The position numbers were made by a program, and so were the translations under genes. A stretch of 64,000 bases of DNA, taken from an uncultured Carboxylicivirga sp. GTDB taxonomy: Bacteria; Bacteroidota; Bacteroidia; Bacteroidales; Marinilabiliaceae. The notes below the pieces were generated by a model. The model worked only from the letters and a program-made list of their open reading frames with translations, had not been told where the DNA came from and ran no database searches. Below are positions 53,411-63,261 of this stretch, piece after piece. The stretch lies in contig NZ_OY764327.1 of NCBI RefSeq assembly GCF_963668385.1, forward strand, positions 3,506,501 through 3,570,500, in the 5' to 3' direction. Each line of letters starts with the position of its first letter. The stretch's first letter is position 1.

Positions 53411-56400
53411 ATGAATCACATTTTTAAAATGATGAGTCTGTTTGTACTGCTGTGTTTGCAACAGGTGATAATAGGGCAGAATCATGTTATAAAGGGTAAT
53501 GTTGTAGATGAATATGGTCTGCCCTTACCCGGAGTTTCGGTGTTTTTTGAAGGAACGACTAATGGAACGATTACCGATGGAGATGGTAATTATAGTATTA
53601 TTGCCAAGGATGTCGAAACTAGATTGGTTTTTTCGTTTATTGGTTTCGAAATACAAACTCTCGATATTGCGGGCAGAAGCATTATTAATATGAAGATGAA
53701 ACCCGAATCTCTTGGTTTGGATGAGGTGGTAGTGGTTGGTTATGGCCAAATGAAAAAAAGTGATTTGTCGGGTTCTGTTGTTCAGGTAAAGGCTGATGAT
53801 CTTACACAAGGTAATCCTTCGATGAGTATCAACCAGGCTATGCAAGGACGTGTTGCTGGTGTTCAGGTTAATCAAAATGATGGATCGCCAGGAGCTGGAG
53901 TGAGTATTACTATTCGTGGAGCTAATTCCTTTAGCACTAACTCGCAGCCGTTATTTATTGTTGATGGAATTCCATTTAATTCAGCTGCAACTCCAGCAAG
54001 TGAAGCTAATGCTGATAATAATCAAACAAGTAATCCATTAACATTAATACCACCTCAAAATATCGAGTCGGTTGAAATATTAAAAGATGCTTCAGCAACT
54101 GCCATTTATGGTTCTCGTGGAGCAAATGGAGTTGTTATTATTACTACAAAACGAGGTAAAAAGGGAAAAGATAAAGTTGAGGTTTCAACAAACTTTAGTG
54201 TATCGAAGATTGCAAATAAAATAGATGTGCTTAATGCATATGATTATGCTAATTATATCAATGAACAAACCATTAATGATGCCATTTATATGGGAGGTTC
54301 ATATACTCATTTGCCTTATTCAGGTAATTGGTTCTATAATTATGATGCAAGTGGCAATATCATTCCAAGTTCTGGTAGATATGATCCTAGTCCAGAGGAT
54401 TTTTTACGACCACGTACTATTTACGATGAATATGGTTACTCTCAGAAAATCAGTGATACGGATTGGCAAGATGAGATTTTTCAGGTAGGTATATCTCAGG
54501 ATTATAACGTAACAGTATCGGGTGGTGATGATAATGGTTGGCACTCTTACTATGCCGGATATTCAAATCAGGATGGTATTATTTATGGTTCTGGTTTTGA
54601 GCGTTATTCATTAGGTACTAATATTGGGCGTAAAGCAAAAGATTGGCTTGAGTTGGGTATGAATATTAATGTAAGTCATTCTAAAACAAATTTTGCAAAG
54701 AGTAATACCTATAATACAAGTATTATTCGTTCGGCATTAATGTTTCCATCTACACACGATCCGGAAATGGATCCAACTAAATCAGATGAATTAAATTGGT
54801 TAGCAGCTAATCCATACATGTATGTGCGTACTGCAAAAGATGAATTGGTGGCAAATAATATTTTTACATCAAGTTATATCGAAGCCAAAATTACCGATAA
54901 TCTTAAATTCAGACAGAATATTGGTATAAGTAATTCGAGCAATGCTCGTTCAACTTATTATGGCCGCCATACACAAGAAGGCAGACCTCCTGTTAATGGC
55001 TTAGCTGGTCAAAGTGATAATTGGTGGATGAATGTAGCATCAGAATCTATTCTTACCTATGATAATAAGTGGAATGAAATTCATGGATTAAACGTTGTAG
55101 GAGCATTTACTTTTGAGGAAGGAAATTTTGGAAGTAAATCTATGTCTTCATCAAATTTTCCTACTGATGCTACTGGTGACTATGATATGAGTCAGGGACT
55201 TAATCCGGGGGTGCCAGAAAGTACACGTGGTCAGCAGCGTTTAATGTCATTTTTGGGTCGTGCTAATTATGTATTAAAAGATAAATACATTTTTACAGCT
55301 TCTTTCCGTCGCGATGGTTCGAGTAAATTCGTGGAAGGTAATAAGTTTGCCAACTTTGCTTCAGGAGCCTTTGCGTGGAGAATATCGGAAGAAGAATTTA
55401 TTAAAAACCTGAATGTATTTTCAAATCTGAAACTTCGTTTAAGTTATGGTCAAACAGGTAACCAAGGTATTAGTAGTTATCAAACACTACCTATGTTGGG
55501 TACTGCCAATTATCCTGTTGGTGGATCATTAGGTGGTGGTTTAGCTGAAATTTCTTGGCGCGGACCTTTAAATCCTGATTTAAAATGGGAAACCACAGAT
55601 CAGTACAATGTTGGTTTAGACATGGGGTTTGTGGATAATCGTATTAGTCTGGCAGTCGATATGTATTACAAAAAAACCAACGATTTGCTACAAAATGTAC
55701 TGATTCCTAGTAGTTCTGGTTTTACAGGAATGTGGACTAATTTTGGTAATGTTACAAATAAGGGGATTGAGCTATCCGGTAATTTTGCCATCCTTACTAA
55801 AGGATCTCTGAAATGGAATATGGATGCTAATATATCATTTAATAGGAATCAGATTGGTGGATTAGATGCTGATCAATTCTCGCAGGCTCTTTGGTATTCG
55901 GCTGATCAAGTATTTATTCAACGTAATGGAATGCCAATTGGTGCTATTTATGGATATGTTGAAGATGGATTTTATAATAACGAGGCGGAAGTTCGAGCTG
56001 ATCCTATTTATGCCAATGCTAGCGATGCTGTGGTTAGGTCAATGGTTGGTGAAATTAAGTATCGCGATTTAGATGGTGATGGTGTTATTACCGATGCTGA
56101 TCGTACAATTATAGGAGACACTAATCCTGATTATATCTTTGGTATTACCAACAATTTCTCCTATAAAAGATTTACATGTAGCTTCTTTATTCAGGGTACC
56201 GTTGGCAACGATATTTTTAATGGTAACCTAATGGATATTCAAATGGGAAATATGGGAAATATTACTCAAGATGCCTATGACAATCGTTGGACACCTGAAA
56301 ATAAAGATAATGCGCAATGGCCTAAAGCTACTGGTGGTTATTCTCGAGTATGGAGACTGTCTGATCGATATGTTGAAGATGGATCATATATCCGTTTGAA

Positions 56401-56620
56401 AAATGTGAGTTTTGGGTATAATCTGCCCGACAATCTTATTTCAGGTATCTCAAATATTAATGTTTTTGTAAGTGCCAATAATTTGTTAACGCTAACAAAA
56501 TATAGTTGGTACGATCCGGATGTGAATGCTTTTGGTGGTGATGCTTCGCGCCGTGGTGTTGATATTTATTCATATCCAAGTAGTATGACCTTTTCGATGG
56601 GATTCAAGTTATCTTTTTAA
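53411..56620 (+). CDS. SusC-like TonB-dependent transporter of the mannan PUL
   Basis: 1069 residues. Signal peptide (to about 24, QVIIGQ), carboxypeptidase-like domain (IKGNVVDEYGLPLPGVSVFFEGTTNG...FSFIGFEIQ), TonB-box-like GLDEVVVVGYGQMKKSDLSGSVV, plug (ITIRGANSFSTNSQPLFIVDGIPFN, ILKDASATAIYGSRGANGVVIITTKRGKKG), a DGDGVITDADRTIIGDTNPDYIFG segment, and a barrel ending SMTFSMGFKLSF. With the SusD that follows after about 50 bp it should import mannan oligosaccharides. Confidence 0.94.
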   Translation: MNHIFKMMSLFVLLCLQQVIIGQNHVIKGNVVDEYGLPLPGVSVFFEGTTNGTITDGDGNYSIIAKDVETRLVFSFIGFEIQTLDIAGRSIINMKMKPESLGLDEVVVVGYGQMKKSDLSGSVVQVKADDLTQGNPSMSINQAMQGRVAGVQVNQNDGSPGAGVSITIRGANSFSTNSQPLFIVDGIPFNSAATPASEANADNNQTSNPLTLIPPQNIESVEILKDASATAIYGSRGANGVVIITTKRGKKGKDKVEVSTNFSVSKIANKIDVLNAYDYANYINEQTINDAIYMGGSYTHLPYSGNWFYNYDASGNIIPSSGRYDPSPEDFLRPRTIYDEYGYSQKISDTDWQDEIFQVGISQDYNVTVSGGDDNGWHSYYAGYSNQDGIIYGSGFERYSLGTNIGRKAKDWLELGMNINVSHSKTNFAKSNTYNTSIIRSALMFPSTHDPEMDPTKSDELNWLAANPYMYVRTAKDELVANNIFTSSYIEAKITDNLKFRQNIGISNSSNARSTYYGRHTQEGRPPVNGLAGQSDNWWMNVASESILTYDNKWNEIHGLNVVGAFTFEEGNFGSKSMSSSNFPTDATGDYDMSQGLNPGVPESTRGQQRLMSFLGRANYVLKDKYIFTASFRRDGSSKFVEGNKFANFASGAFAWRISEEEFIKNLNVFSNLKLRLSYGQTGNQGISSYQTLPMLGTANYPVGGSLGGGLAEISWRGPLNPDLKWETTDQYNVGLDMGFVDNRISLAVDMYYKKTNDLLQNVLIPSSSGFTGMWTNFGNVTNKGIELSGNFAILTKGSLKWNMDANISFNRNQIGGLDADQFSQALWYSADQVFIQRNGMPIGAIYGYVEDGFYNNEAEVRADPIYANASDAVVRSMVGEIKYRDLDGDGVITDADRTIIGDTNPDYIFGITNNFSYKRFTCSFFIQGTVGNDIFNGNLMDIQMGNMGNITQDAYDNRWTPENKDNAQWPKATGGYSRVWRLSDRYVEDGSYIRLKNVSFGYNLPDNLISGISNINVFVSANNLLTLTKYSWYDPDVNAFGGDASRRGVDIYSYPSSMTFSMGFKLSF

Positions 56621-56672
56621 TTCAGGATTATACAAATGCCATAGTATGATGGCTGTAAAACAAGAACAAAAA

Positions 56673-58457
56673 ATGAATAGAAATATATTAAATAAGGGCT
56701 TTCTTTCTGTCAGCCTTTTAACAATAGCATTGTTGTTTTCTTCGTGCGAGGATTGGTTGAGGGAGAAAACGTATGATTTTATAAGTGAGGTAGAAGATTC
56801 TGATTCGGGTGCAGATCAGCTGGTTTTAGGAACATATAGTTATTTATTAGATGATATGTTTCGATGGAATCAATTTCCAAAAGTGCTGGACATGGATTGC
56901 GATTACGCTAGTGGGCCCGATTGGTCATTGTCTCAGATTGGAGCAGGTAACTTTCAAGGTGATCAAGGAATGGATCCGGTGTGGAAAAAGAGTTATACTT
57001 TAATTCACCGAGCTAACAATGCTATTGAATTAATTAGTAAAATGAACAATGTTACCGAAGCTCATAAACTAAATACCATTGGCGAGATGAAGTTTATTAA
57101 GGCTTGGGGGTATTTTTTATTGGTTAGGGCTTATGGAGATGTGCCAATTTACAAACAATCGGTCAATACGGGTGTAGATTTTAATCAACCTCGAAAACCA
57201 ATAAAAGAAGTGTGGGATTATATTATCGAATTGCTACAAGATGCCGAAAGAGATATGTATAAAAATACCGATCCTCAATTTCAGGAAGGAAGGGCATCGG
57301 CCGGAGCAGCAGCTTCGCTGTTGGCAAAATCGTATTTAACAATCGCATCAGCTTCGATGCCATCGGGTAATATTACGGTTAAAGGGGGTATTCCTTATGA
57401 AGATAGAGGAGAGGTAAGATATTATACCAACCCTGTATCAATGGTGTTTGAAAAAGATCAGGTTGCTGGTTATGAAGAATTCGATTCTCAAGCCTTTTAT
57501 AAATTGGCTCGCGATAAGGCTAAACAAGTGATGGATCAAGAGTACGGTAACTATGGATTTTTATCGTTCGATCAATTATGGGCTTTGGCATATCAAAACA
57601 AAACAGAGCATATCTGGAGTATTCAGGCACGATCTGGTGATGTTAAGTACGGATCGGGTGTTTCAATGTACTATACTGGCACCGAAGATGGATCAGGTGT
57701 GATCATCACCGGTTTATGGCACGGATGTCGCGATCACTGGTATAAGTTGTTCGAAAGAAATGATTTGCGAATTGTAGATGGAGTAATGCATCGTTGGTTG
57801 CATAATATGCACATGAGCTGGAATGGAGGAGCTTTTTATCCTAATAACGACGAATATTCGATTAGAGCACGTGGTTATTATGTCTCGGGTAATGATACTA
57901 TTTATAACGATCCTGTAACTGGCAATCCTTTTCAAAAATCTCCCGAATATAACGATGGACGTAATTATGTGTGTGATCAAACCAGTGACTATTTAGCTTT
58001 TCTAACAAAATATTACGATGTATCGGATCGAACTCAGGAAAAAACCGATGCAGCATGGCCTGTGTTGCGTTATGCTGATGTTGTATTGATGTTTGCCGAA
58101 GCCGAAAATGAAGTAAGTGGAGGTGGATCTAACGAAGCTCTTAATGCTTTAAACGAAGTGCGTTTGAGAAGTCGTGCAAGTGCAAAAACCTTTACTGGCG
58201 AGGCTTCTATTGCTTCAGTTGATGCTTTCCGTTCAGCGGTTATCGAAGAGCGTGCAATGGAATTGGCCTTGGAAGGTGATCGTCGTTGGGATTTAATTCG
58301 TTGGGGTATTTATTTGCAGGTAATGAACAGTATTGGGGGTAACGATGAGGTTGGAGTGCGTAAAGTTCGTGAGCCTAAGCACTTATTATATCCTATTCCG
58401 GTTGATGAAGTACTTACTAATGGTGCTATCAACCGAAACAATCCTGGCTGGGATTAA
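56673..58457 (+). CDS. SusD-like glycan-binding lipoprotein of the mannan PUL
   Basis: 594 residues from ATG 56673, which puts the lipoprotein Cys (LFSSC) at residue 25; an in-frame ATG at 56646 would place it at 34. It has the RagB/SusD pattern: helical N-terminal part with NAIELISKMNN, GEMKFIKAWGYFLLVRAYGDVPIYKQ, SLLAKSYLTIASASM, then LRYADVVLMFAEAENEVSGG, ALNEVRLRSRA, VIEERAMELALEGDRRWDLIRWGIY and LLYPIPVDEV...NRNNPGWD. It pairs with the preceding SusC. Confidence 0.94.
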   Translation: MNRNILNKGFLSVSLLTIALLFSSCEDWLREKTYDFISEVEDSDSGADQLVLGTYSYLLDDMFRWNQFPKVLDMDCDYASGPDWSLSQIGAGNFQGDQGMDPVWKKSYTLIHRANNAIELISKMNNVTEAHKLNTIGEMKFIKAWGYFLLVRAYGDVPIYKQSVNTGVDFNQPRKPIKEVWDYIIELLQDAERDMYKNTDPQFQEGRASAGAAASLLAKSYLTIASASMPSGNITVKGGIPYEDRGEVRYYTNPVSMVFEKDQVAGYEEFDSQAFYKLARDKAKQVMDQEYGNYGFLSFDQLWALAYQNKTEHIWSIQARSGDVKYGSGVSMYYTGTEDGSGVIITGLWHGCRDHWYKLFERNDLRIVDGVMHRWLHNMHMSWNGGAFYPNNDEYSIRARGYYVSGNDTIYNDPVTGNPFQKSPEYNDGRNYVCDQTSDYLAFLTKYYDVSDRTQEKTDAAWPVLRYADVVLMFAEAENEVSGGGSNEALNALNEVRLRSRASAKTFTGEASIASVDAFRSAVIEERAMELALEGDRRWDLIRWGIYLQVMNSIGGNDEVGVRKVREPKHLLYPIPVDEVLTNGAINRNNPGWD

Positions 58458-58493
58458 TGTTGATCACAATTTGTAATTTAAAAAAGAAATTCA

Positions 58494-59627
58494 ATGAAAA
58501 AGAAACTATATAGTAATATGCTTTTAATCCTCATGGGATTAATTGCTTTTACGTCATGCGAAGATATTGTTACTTATAATGATGGGTATGATGATGGAAC
58601 AAAGTCATACGGACCTCCTGAAATTACTAAAATTACTACTGTTGGAGATAGTTCGGTTGTGATTGATCAGGCTGACTTTGCTGATGTAATTTCAATTTAT
58701 GGAGTAAATTTAAGTCAGGTTGTTTCAATTACTTTTAATGATGTTCAAGTTGATTTAGATGAGATATTTGCTCGTAATTCCCGCATCGTTTTGCCAGTTC
58801 CAAGACAAGTGCCTGATGAAATTGATAATACTTTAACTATTATTACGGAGTTAGGAAATACTTCAACTGAATTTGTTGTTGAAGTTCCCCCATTGATTGT
58901 TGATGGACTCTATAATGAGTTTGCAACTGCTGGTGATGAAGTAGAGGTGATTGGTAAAAACTTCGATTTATATGGAGTTACAGTTGATGATGCAGTAGTT
59001 GAAATTAATGGTCAAGAAATTGAAGTTTTGGATGCTACTGAAACGGGACTTAAATTCGTAATTCCTGAACAAACAGCTGATAACACAAGCATATACATCA
59101 GTAGCCCAAAGGTTGAAACCCCAATAGAAGTGCAATTTCGAAATGCTGGTTATAGAATATTATACTTCGATAGCGAAAATGGAGGAATGTGGAGTGGTTT
59201 TGAATATCTGACTGACGGTTCAAATGATGGAGATCCTTTACCATTGTATGGTGTTAGTCCGTATTCGCGTGTTTTAGGAAATTTTGAGGCTTGGAGTTGG
59301 AGCGTCCCTTTTGGCGGAGGTTTTAATTTAGATGATGAAGATATTGTTTCTAATCCAGGTGATTATTGGGTGAAATTCGAAATGCTTACCAAAAGTAATA
59401 AAGCCTTGAGTATCGGTAATTTAATTGTTGGCGAAAAATCGTGGAATCCAGCCGAAGGAGGTTTGGCTTTTAATACTTACAATAATTGGAAAACTATCAC
59501 TTTTGATTTAGTTGAAGTGATTTCAGCGCCTGCAATAGGGTGGAATGGTTGGGCCTTTGTGTTTCAGCCATCAGATAATATTGATGCTGACTTCAGTTTT
59601 TGCAATATGCGAATCGTCAAAAAATAA
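58494..59627 (+). CDS. IPT/TIG-domain surface glycan-binding lipoprotein (SGBP-like), first
   Basis: 377 residues with a lipoprotein signal (FTSC, Cys at 22). Two IPT/TIG-like Ig domains (about 40-130 and 135-218: ITKITTVGDSSVVIDQADFADVISIYGVNLSQV; LYNEFATAGDEVEVIGKNFDLYGV) precede a C-terminal beta-sandwich (about 220-377: RILYFDSENGGMWSGFEYLTDG, WSWSVPFGGGFNLDDED, YWVKFEMLTKSNKALSIGNLIVGEKSW). The tryptophan-rich C-terminal domain is typical of surface glycan-binding proteins in the SusE position. It should capture mannan. Confidence 0.82.
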   Translation: MKKKLYSNMLLILMGLIAFTSCEDIVTYNDGYDDGTKSYGPPEITKITTVGDSSVVIDQADFADVISIYGVNLSQVVSITFNDVQVDLDEIFARNSRIVLPVPRQVPDEIDNTLTIITELGNTSTEFVVEVPPLIVDGLYNEFATAGDEVEVIGKNFDLYGVTVDDAVVEINGQEIEVLDATETGLKFVIPEQTADNTSIYISSPKVETPIEVQFRNAGYRILYFDSENGGMWSGFEYLTDGSNDGDPLPLYGVSPYSRVLGNFEAWSWSVPFGGGFNLDDEDIVSNPGDYWVKFEMLTKSNKALSIGNLIVGEKSWNPAEGGLAFNTYNNWKTITFDLVEVISAPAIGWNGWAFVFQPSDNIDADFSFCNMRIVKK

Positions 59628-59641
59628 AAAAGCAAATTAAG

Positions 59642-61027
59642 ATGAAGAATCCTAAATATTTAAATTTCAAATCATTTATGTTGGTAATATTGGTAGTATT
59701 TACTCTTGTTGCCTGCGAAGATGATGATAATGATGTGATAAACGGTATCATTCCAACTGTTTCTGGAATTACTCCAAGTCAGAATGTATTTCCTGGTGAT
59801 ATTATAGCCATTGAAGGGAGCGATTTGGAACAAATTCATATTATTCGAATTGGAGAAGTGTTTTTGATAAAGGAGTCGGGGATAATTTCCAAAACCGATG
59901 AAAAACTTGAGTTTGAATTGCCAGCAGAAGCTCCGGAAGGAGAAGTTTTTGTAGTGAGTAGTGAAGAAACAATTCCGAATGTGTTGGCTGGCGAAATTAC
60001 TTTGCAAAAAAGTATAATAGAAACAGTTGAACCTGAAGTGGTAGAACCTGGTACTGTTATAAGTGTTTTTGGGCAGTATCTCCACTTAGTAGCTGAAGTA
60101 TGGGTAGGTAACGTTGAGTTGGTGAATATTACTATCGATGCAGATAATACTATTATTACGGCTACTTGTCCTGAGAATATCGAAACAGGTTTCTTAAAAC
60201 TGATTATGGTAAATGGAATCGAAATTACTTATCCAAATCCAATTACAAAGAAAGAAGTGATATTGCCTGTTGTTGGAAGTATAACAGATGGTTATTTAAA
60301 TGAATCCATTAAGATTACGGGTGATAATCTGGATCAGGTAACCGCAATTGTTTTTCAGGATGATCTGGTTGTTAATAGTATCGATTTTGTTACGCTACAA
60401 CAGCGCGAAATTGAAGTAATAGTACCTGTTGATGCTAAAACAGGTTTGGTTACGGCAATTTTAAAGAGTACAGATGGTGATGTCGTAACTCCCGAATTTA
60501 CTTTAGAAGAAAGAGAAAGTAATGTCGATCCCATTACGCCAGAAACAATTGTTATAATCGACTATGAAGTTCACGGAGGTCATGATGGTAGTTGGGATCC
60601 CGGTTGGAGTGGAGGTACTGAAATCGTTACTGAAGCTGAGAATACATTTTTGATTACCAATGCAGATGTTGATGGATGGATCATGAATTGTAATCATCAA
60701 AGTGATGGTGCTCCTTCTCATTTAATTGAAAATGTAGAAAATTATATACTTAAGTTAGATGTTCGTGTTCAGGAAGGTGTTACCGGAGCTGATGAAGCAG
60801 CTATGCAATTTGTACTAGGGGATGAAGGAAATGGCCCCGGATGGGTATGGTTTGGAGCAGGTTTGCTGCCTGCTTCAACAAATGGAAGCTGGGTTACAAT
60901 TTCGATTGATCCTACTGATATTGGATTGAGTGGAGATGTTGATTTGCGAACCGGAACAAATGGTTTATATGGTGGTGTTGTTCCTGCTGGAGTAAGTTTT
61001 GATAATTTAAGGTTTGATCCGAAGTAA
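59642..61027 (+). CDS. IPT/TIG-domain surface glycan-binding lipoprotein (SGBP-like), second
   Basis: 461 residues from ATG 59642, 14 bp after the previous gene; an upstream in-frame ATG (59600) lies inside that gene and is unlikely. Lipoprotein signal with Cys at 26 (FTLVAC). Three IPT/TIG-like domains (about 38-118, 120-205 and 208-292) precede a C-terminal carbohydrate-binding-type domain (about 300-461: IDYEVHGGHDGSWDPGWSGGTE, WIMNCNHQSDGAPS, GPGWVWFGAGLLPASTNGSWVTISID). One more TIG unit than its neighbour extends the binding domain further from the membrane. A hairpin follows. Confidence 0.82.
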   Translation: MKNPKYLNFKSFMLVILVVFTLVACEDDDNDVINGIIPTVSGITPSQNVFPGDIIAIEGSDLEQIHIIRIGEVFLIKESGIISKTDEKLEFELPAEAPEGEVFVVSSEETIPNVLAGEITLQKSIIETVEPEVVEPGTVISVFGQYLHLVAEVWVGNVELVNITIDADNTIITATCPENIETGFLKLIMVNGIEITYPNPITKKEVILPVVGSITDGYLNESIKITGDNLDQVTAIVFQDDLVVNSIDFVTLQQREIEVIVPVDAKTGLVTAILKSTDGDVVTPEFTLEERESNVDPITPETIVIIDYEVHGGHDGSWDPGWSGGTEIVTEAENTFLITNADVDGWIMNCNHQSDGAPSHLIENVENYILKLDVRVQEGVTGADEAAMQFVLGDEGNGPGWVWFGAGLLPASTNGSWVTISIDPTDIGLSGDVDLRTGTNGLYGGVVPAGVSFDNLRFDPK

Positions 61028-61040
61028 AATATAGTAAAAA

Positions 61041-61063
61041 AGGGCCGAATTTAATTCGGCCCT
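61041..61063. terminator. Hairpin after the SGBP genes
   Basis: A perfect 9-bp stem, AGGGCCGAA / TTCGGCCCT, with loop TTTAA-like five bases, 14 bp after the stop codon. The T-run is on the minus-strand side, so termination on + is plausible but not certain; it may only lower read-through into the GH5 gene. Confidence 0.6.
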
Positions 61064-61115
61064 AGTTAATTTAGTAAAACTCGGCTTAGTTTTATATTTT
61101 ACAATTTATTCATGT

Positions 61116-61346
61116 ATGAGTCAATTAAATACTTGTATTCTTATGTTTCTGTCTTTACTATTTTATAACTGTTCTAATAATAGTGCTGTTAGTACCAAAG
61201 TTCCCAAAATTGTTTCTACTATTTTTGATCATGAGGTATTAGGTGTGCAAATACCTTCTTCAATACAAATTATTTATGATATGGGAGTGTGTTTCTCTTC
61301 TATTTTTAATACGGTTTTCAGGAAAATACTATACATTAATGCCTGA
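61116..61346 (+). CDS. Small putative lipoprotein, possibly a gene remnant
   Basis: 76 residues: a lipoprotein-like signal (MSQLNTCILMFLSLLFYNC, Cys at 19), then NNSAVSTKVPKIVSTIFDHEVLGVQIPSSIQIIYDMGVCFSSIFNTVFRKILYINA. No family recognised. It sits between the SGBP hairpin and the GH5 gene (17-bp gap). It may be a real small lipoprotein or the N-terminal remnant of a larger degraded lipoprotein gene; I cannot decide. Confidence 0.4.
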   Translation: MSQLNTCILMFLSLLFYNCSNNSAVSTKVPKIVSTIFDHEVLGVQIPSSIQIIYDMGVCFSSIFNTVFRKILYINA

Positions 61347-61363
61347 TTGGAAAAGGAATGGTT

Positions 61364-62341
61364 ATGAATAAATTTATTGGACTTTTATTACTTGTATTTA
61401 CAATAGTAGTTTACTCATGTCAATCAGAGCATGAGCAGACTAGTTTTAAAGTAAAGGATGGTCGGTTATTTGATGCTCGTAACAATGAGTTTGTTATACG
61501 AGGAATGAATATGCCACATGCATGGTTTACCAATTCATCGTTTAAAGCATTAGATGAACTTACAAAATACAATGTTAATTGCGTAAGAATTGTTTGGGAA
61601 GTAGGGTTACAAGTAGCCGAATTAGAAAAAGTGGTTGAACATTGTGTGGATCTGCAAATGATTCCAATGATTGAATTGCATAATGCAACGGGAGACTCTA
61701 CTGATACAAAACTATTAGAGATGGTTCAATACTATACCAGTGATGAAATGAAAGCATTGGTAAAAAAGTATGAAAGCTATATACTACTTAATATTGCCAA
61801 TGAATGGGGAGATCATTCAATGAGTGATGAATATTGGAGGGATGCTTATAATAAGGCCGTTAGAATTATGCGTAATGCTGGTTATAAAACTACAATCGTT
61901 ATTGATGCTCCAGGGTGGGGACAAAATGTAACACCCATTCTTAATTATGGTCAGCAATTATTAGATGAAGATCCAATGCATAATCTTTTGTTTTCGATCC
62001 ATATGTATGGTTCATGGAACGATGAAGGCAAAATCAAAAGTACTCTTACACAAGTAAAAGAAATGAAGATACCTCTTGTAATTGGCGAGTTTGGCTATAA
62101 CTTCCATGATGGGGATAATAACCTTTCTTGTACAGTCAATCATCAGGTAATTTTAAAAGAATGCGAAAAACTTCATATAGGATATATTCCGTGGTCGTGG
62201 ACTGGGAATAATGATGAAAACCGATGGCTTGATATTGTTTCAAGAGATGATTGGAAATCTCTTACTAAATGGGGTAGAGAAGTTCTGATGTCGGACTATG
62301 GTATTAAAAATACAGGTAAAAAGGCTAGTGTTTTTCGTTAG
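61364..62341 (+). CDS. GH5 endo-beta-mannanase, lipoprotein (GH5_8-like)
   Basis: 325 residues from ATG 61364 (an in-frame ATG lies two codons upstream). Lipoprotein signal (YSC, Cys at 19). (beta/alpha)8 GH5 motifs: FVIRGMNMPHAWF, NCVRIVWEVG, MIPMIELHNATGD, acid/base E147 in LNIANEWGDH, IHMYGSW and nucleophile E242 in VIGEFGYN. The NIANEW pattern resembles bacterial GH5_8 mannanases as I recall them. It should act with GH26 on mannan. It is followed by a clear terminator and closes the mannan PUL. Confidence 0.9.
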   Translation: MNKFIGLLLLVFTIVVYSCQSEHEQTSFKVKDGRLFDARNNEFVIRGMNMPHAWFTNSSFKALDELTKYNVNCVRIVWEVGLQVAELEKVVEHCVDLQMIPMIELHNATGDSTDTKLLEMVQYYTSDEMKALVKKYESYILLNIANEWGDHSMSDEYWRDAYNKAVRIMRNAGYKTTIVIDAPGWGQNVTPILNYGQQLLDEDPMHNLLFSIHMYGSWNDEGKIKSTLTQVKEMKIPLVIGEFGYNFHDGDNNLSCTVNHQVILKECEKLHIGYIPWSWTGNNDENRWLDIVSRDDWKSLTKWGREVLMSDYGIKNTGKKASVFR

Positions 62342-62370
62342 CTAGTTAGACATAGATATAATAATAGTGA

Positions 62371-62402
62371 AGAGGTTGCTCAAATGGGTAGCCTCTTTTT
62401 TT
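62371..62402 (+). terminator. Intrinsic terminator after the GH5 mannanase gene
   Basis: Stem AGAGGTTGCT / GGTAGCCTCT (with wobble pairs), 5-nt loop, followed by a run of T, 30 bp after the GH5 stop. Confidence 0.85.
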
Positions 62403-62492
62403 ATTATCTGTGTTATGTGAAGCTTACCATATGTAATTGAGATGTCCTTCTGATGTTGACGTGATCGAATTTATATAATTTCATATCAAACA

Positions 62493-62548
62493 CATATTAA
62501 ATTCAAATTCAATTCATATTAAATTCGATTTATATTGAATTTAATATG
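62493..62548. repeat. AT-rich inverted repeat in the region between PULs
   Basis: A perfect 14-bp inverted repeat, CATATTAAATTCAA (62493-62506) / TTGAATTTAATATG (62535-62548), with an extra direct copy of CATATTAAATTC at 62515-62526. It lies in the 920-bp non-coding stretch 62342-63261, which otherwise shows a terminator, a -7 box and no gene I can support. It could be an operator or a remnant repeat. Confidence 0.5.
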
Positions 62549-63189
62549 GATATGGTAAGAGTTAATTATAGTTTATAATTAAGATTGAAGAGAGGTTGTT
62601 ACGTTACTGAAAGTATTCTGATACTTACCTAGCCATAATTGAACCTTACCCTAAAAGGTTTCTTAATCTTTGTTTCTTCTTTGAATACTTAAGCATTTCT
62701 TCTTAGTCAAATAGAATTCAAAGTACTCTATTGGTGAAAATACTTTATTGACGCCCTTTTTTTATGAATTAAGAGAAGAGGAGGTGTTTTTGTTAATCCC
62801 GACTATGGTTTTGAAGGAAAAACAATGTTAGTGTTTATAGTACATTCATAAAAGTGGCTTTTTAAGGTGAATTTTGCGGTTAATATATGTTAATCAAAGC
62901 TGTGTTTATTTACTTTTCTTAATACTATAGGGTGTAGTAATATATTCAATAGTAAAGCGTTAAAATTCAATTCTGTATTGAATGGTAGATGAGTATTGAC
63001 AGTGCTTTTATGAATGTTAAATTGCAGTATTGCAGGTGTAAAACAATTTGATTGGCTTGTTGATTATTTATATGTACATATATATAAATGCGTATGCGTA
63101 ACAGGCTGGTATTAAGGATAAAAATATTTTAGTCTTAAAAAAAAATAAAACTTAATGCGGTAAAGTATAAAAACTAATATAAAAATGTA

Positions 63190-63197
63190 TAAATTTG
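63190..63197 (+). promoter_or_regulatory. Candidate -7 box of the last susC-like gene
   Basis: TAAATTTG matches TAnnTTTG, 64 bp before the ATG at 63262. No TTG lies 19-21 bp upstream, as for the other susC promoters in the window. Confidence 0.4.
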
Positions 63198-63261
63198 TTA
63201 ATGAATCTTAGTGTTGATTCTACAATAACTAAAACAAATCAGTTAATCTAAATTAAAATCT

